Below, in pieces: positions 63,928 to 64,000 of a stretch of 64,000 bases of DNA. The first letter of the stretch is position 1. Each line of letters starts with the position of its first letter. The DNA is from Alistipes sp. (GTDB lineage: Bacteria > Bacteroidota > Bacteroidia > Bacteroidales > Rikenellaceae): contig JALENN010000005.1 of assembly GCA_022767745.1 (NCBI GenBank), forward strand, positions 124,001 to 188,000. The letters are read 5' to 3'. Made by a program: the position numbers and the translations under genes. The notes under the pieces are model-generated. The model was not told the origin of the DNA, ran no database searches, and worked only from the letters and a program-made list of their open reading frames with translations.

Positions 63928-64000
63928 TTTATACGAAAGGATACTTGACAACCTCGGCCTTGATAAGGCGGTCGCGGATGACGACGGCGATAACGGTGCC
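63928..64000 (-). CDS. gcvT: Probable aminomethyltransferase (glycine cleavage T protein), C-terminal end only
   Basis: Only the last 23 codons are in the window, reading GTVIAVVIRDRLIKAEVVKY then PFV and TAA. The pattern V.IR.R.I.AEVVK.PF is the typical C-terminal strand of GcvT, which transfers the methylene group of glycine to tetrahydrofolate. The fragment is too short for certainty; a related aminomethyltransferase-fold protein is possible. A terminator follows 23 bp downstream. Confidence 0.5.

Overview
The window is a GC-rich stretch of a Bacteroidota chromosome, most likely a Rikenellaceae / Alistipes-type gut anaerobe. Grounds seen in the sequence: repeated Bacteroidota promoters (TTTG, 19-21 bp, TAnnTTTG) upstream of genes and tRNAs; a single-subunit glycyl-tRNA synthetase; a fimbrillin-like lipoprotein; an HmuYRSTUV heme operon; DUF6377 and LytTR regulators; many secreted glycan-active enzymes with Bacteroidota lipoprotein signals; and high GC for the phylum. 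The genus is inferred from gene content, not from a search.

Layout. 1-8.8 kb: 5' part of a glycosidase-like lipoprotein gene, glyS / a 32-aa membrane peptide / ruvX, an outer-membrane barrel, a DUF4405 membrane protein, radC-araC, an RNase III with a very long repetitive disordered tail, and acpP followed by a hairpin-rich 3' region. 8.9-12.2 kb: pepE, lgt, yraN, waaA. 12.2-20.8 kb: tRNA-Lys, a short GH2-like protein, an HsdR-N nuclease-fold protein, a LytS/LytTR two-component pair, a GH5 enzyme, an acyl-CoA synthetase and plsY. 21-31 kb: YitT, miaB, ppdK, a degenerate EEP-family protein, mnmA, a phosphoribosyltransferase-fold protein and a CodB-type permease. 31-33.2 kb: fimbrillin lipoprotein with an upstream 38-codon peptide gene, and tRNA-Arg.

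33.2-44 kb is the most system-like region. A seven-gene operon encodes a tandem calycin-like lipoprotein, HmuY, HmuR, HmuS (CobN-like chelatase/dechelatase), HmuT, HmuU (MotA/TolQ/ExbB-like) and HmuV (DUF2149), with two start/stop overlaps and a shared base at the HmuS/HmuT junction. It is divergent from a regulator that joins a DUF542-like head and a hemerythrin-like helical region to a LuxR helix-turn-helix. The reading is heme capture outside the cell, TonB-dependent import, then membrane-bound chelatase chemistry coupled to a proton-channel pair, possibly under control of a di-iron sensor.

44-50.5 kb is a small alpha-galactoside locus without SusD: DUF6377 regulator, TonB-dependent receptor broken by one frameshift, and GH36 alpha-galactosidase. 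50.5-64 kb: tRNA-His, a heparinase II/III-like lyase, groES-groEL, a ThuA protein, a GH76 lipoprotein, a CYTH protein, gdhA, an apparently autoregulated PadR-DUF2812 pair, an M16 protease, and the 3' end of a probable gcvT. I saw no CRISPR array, insertion sequence, integrase or rRNA gene.
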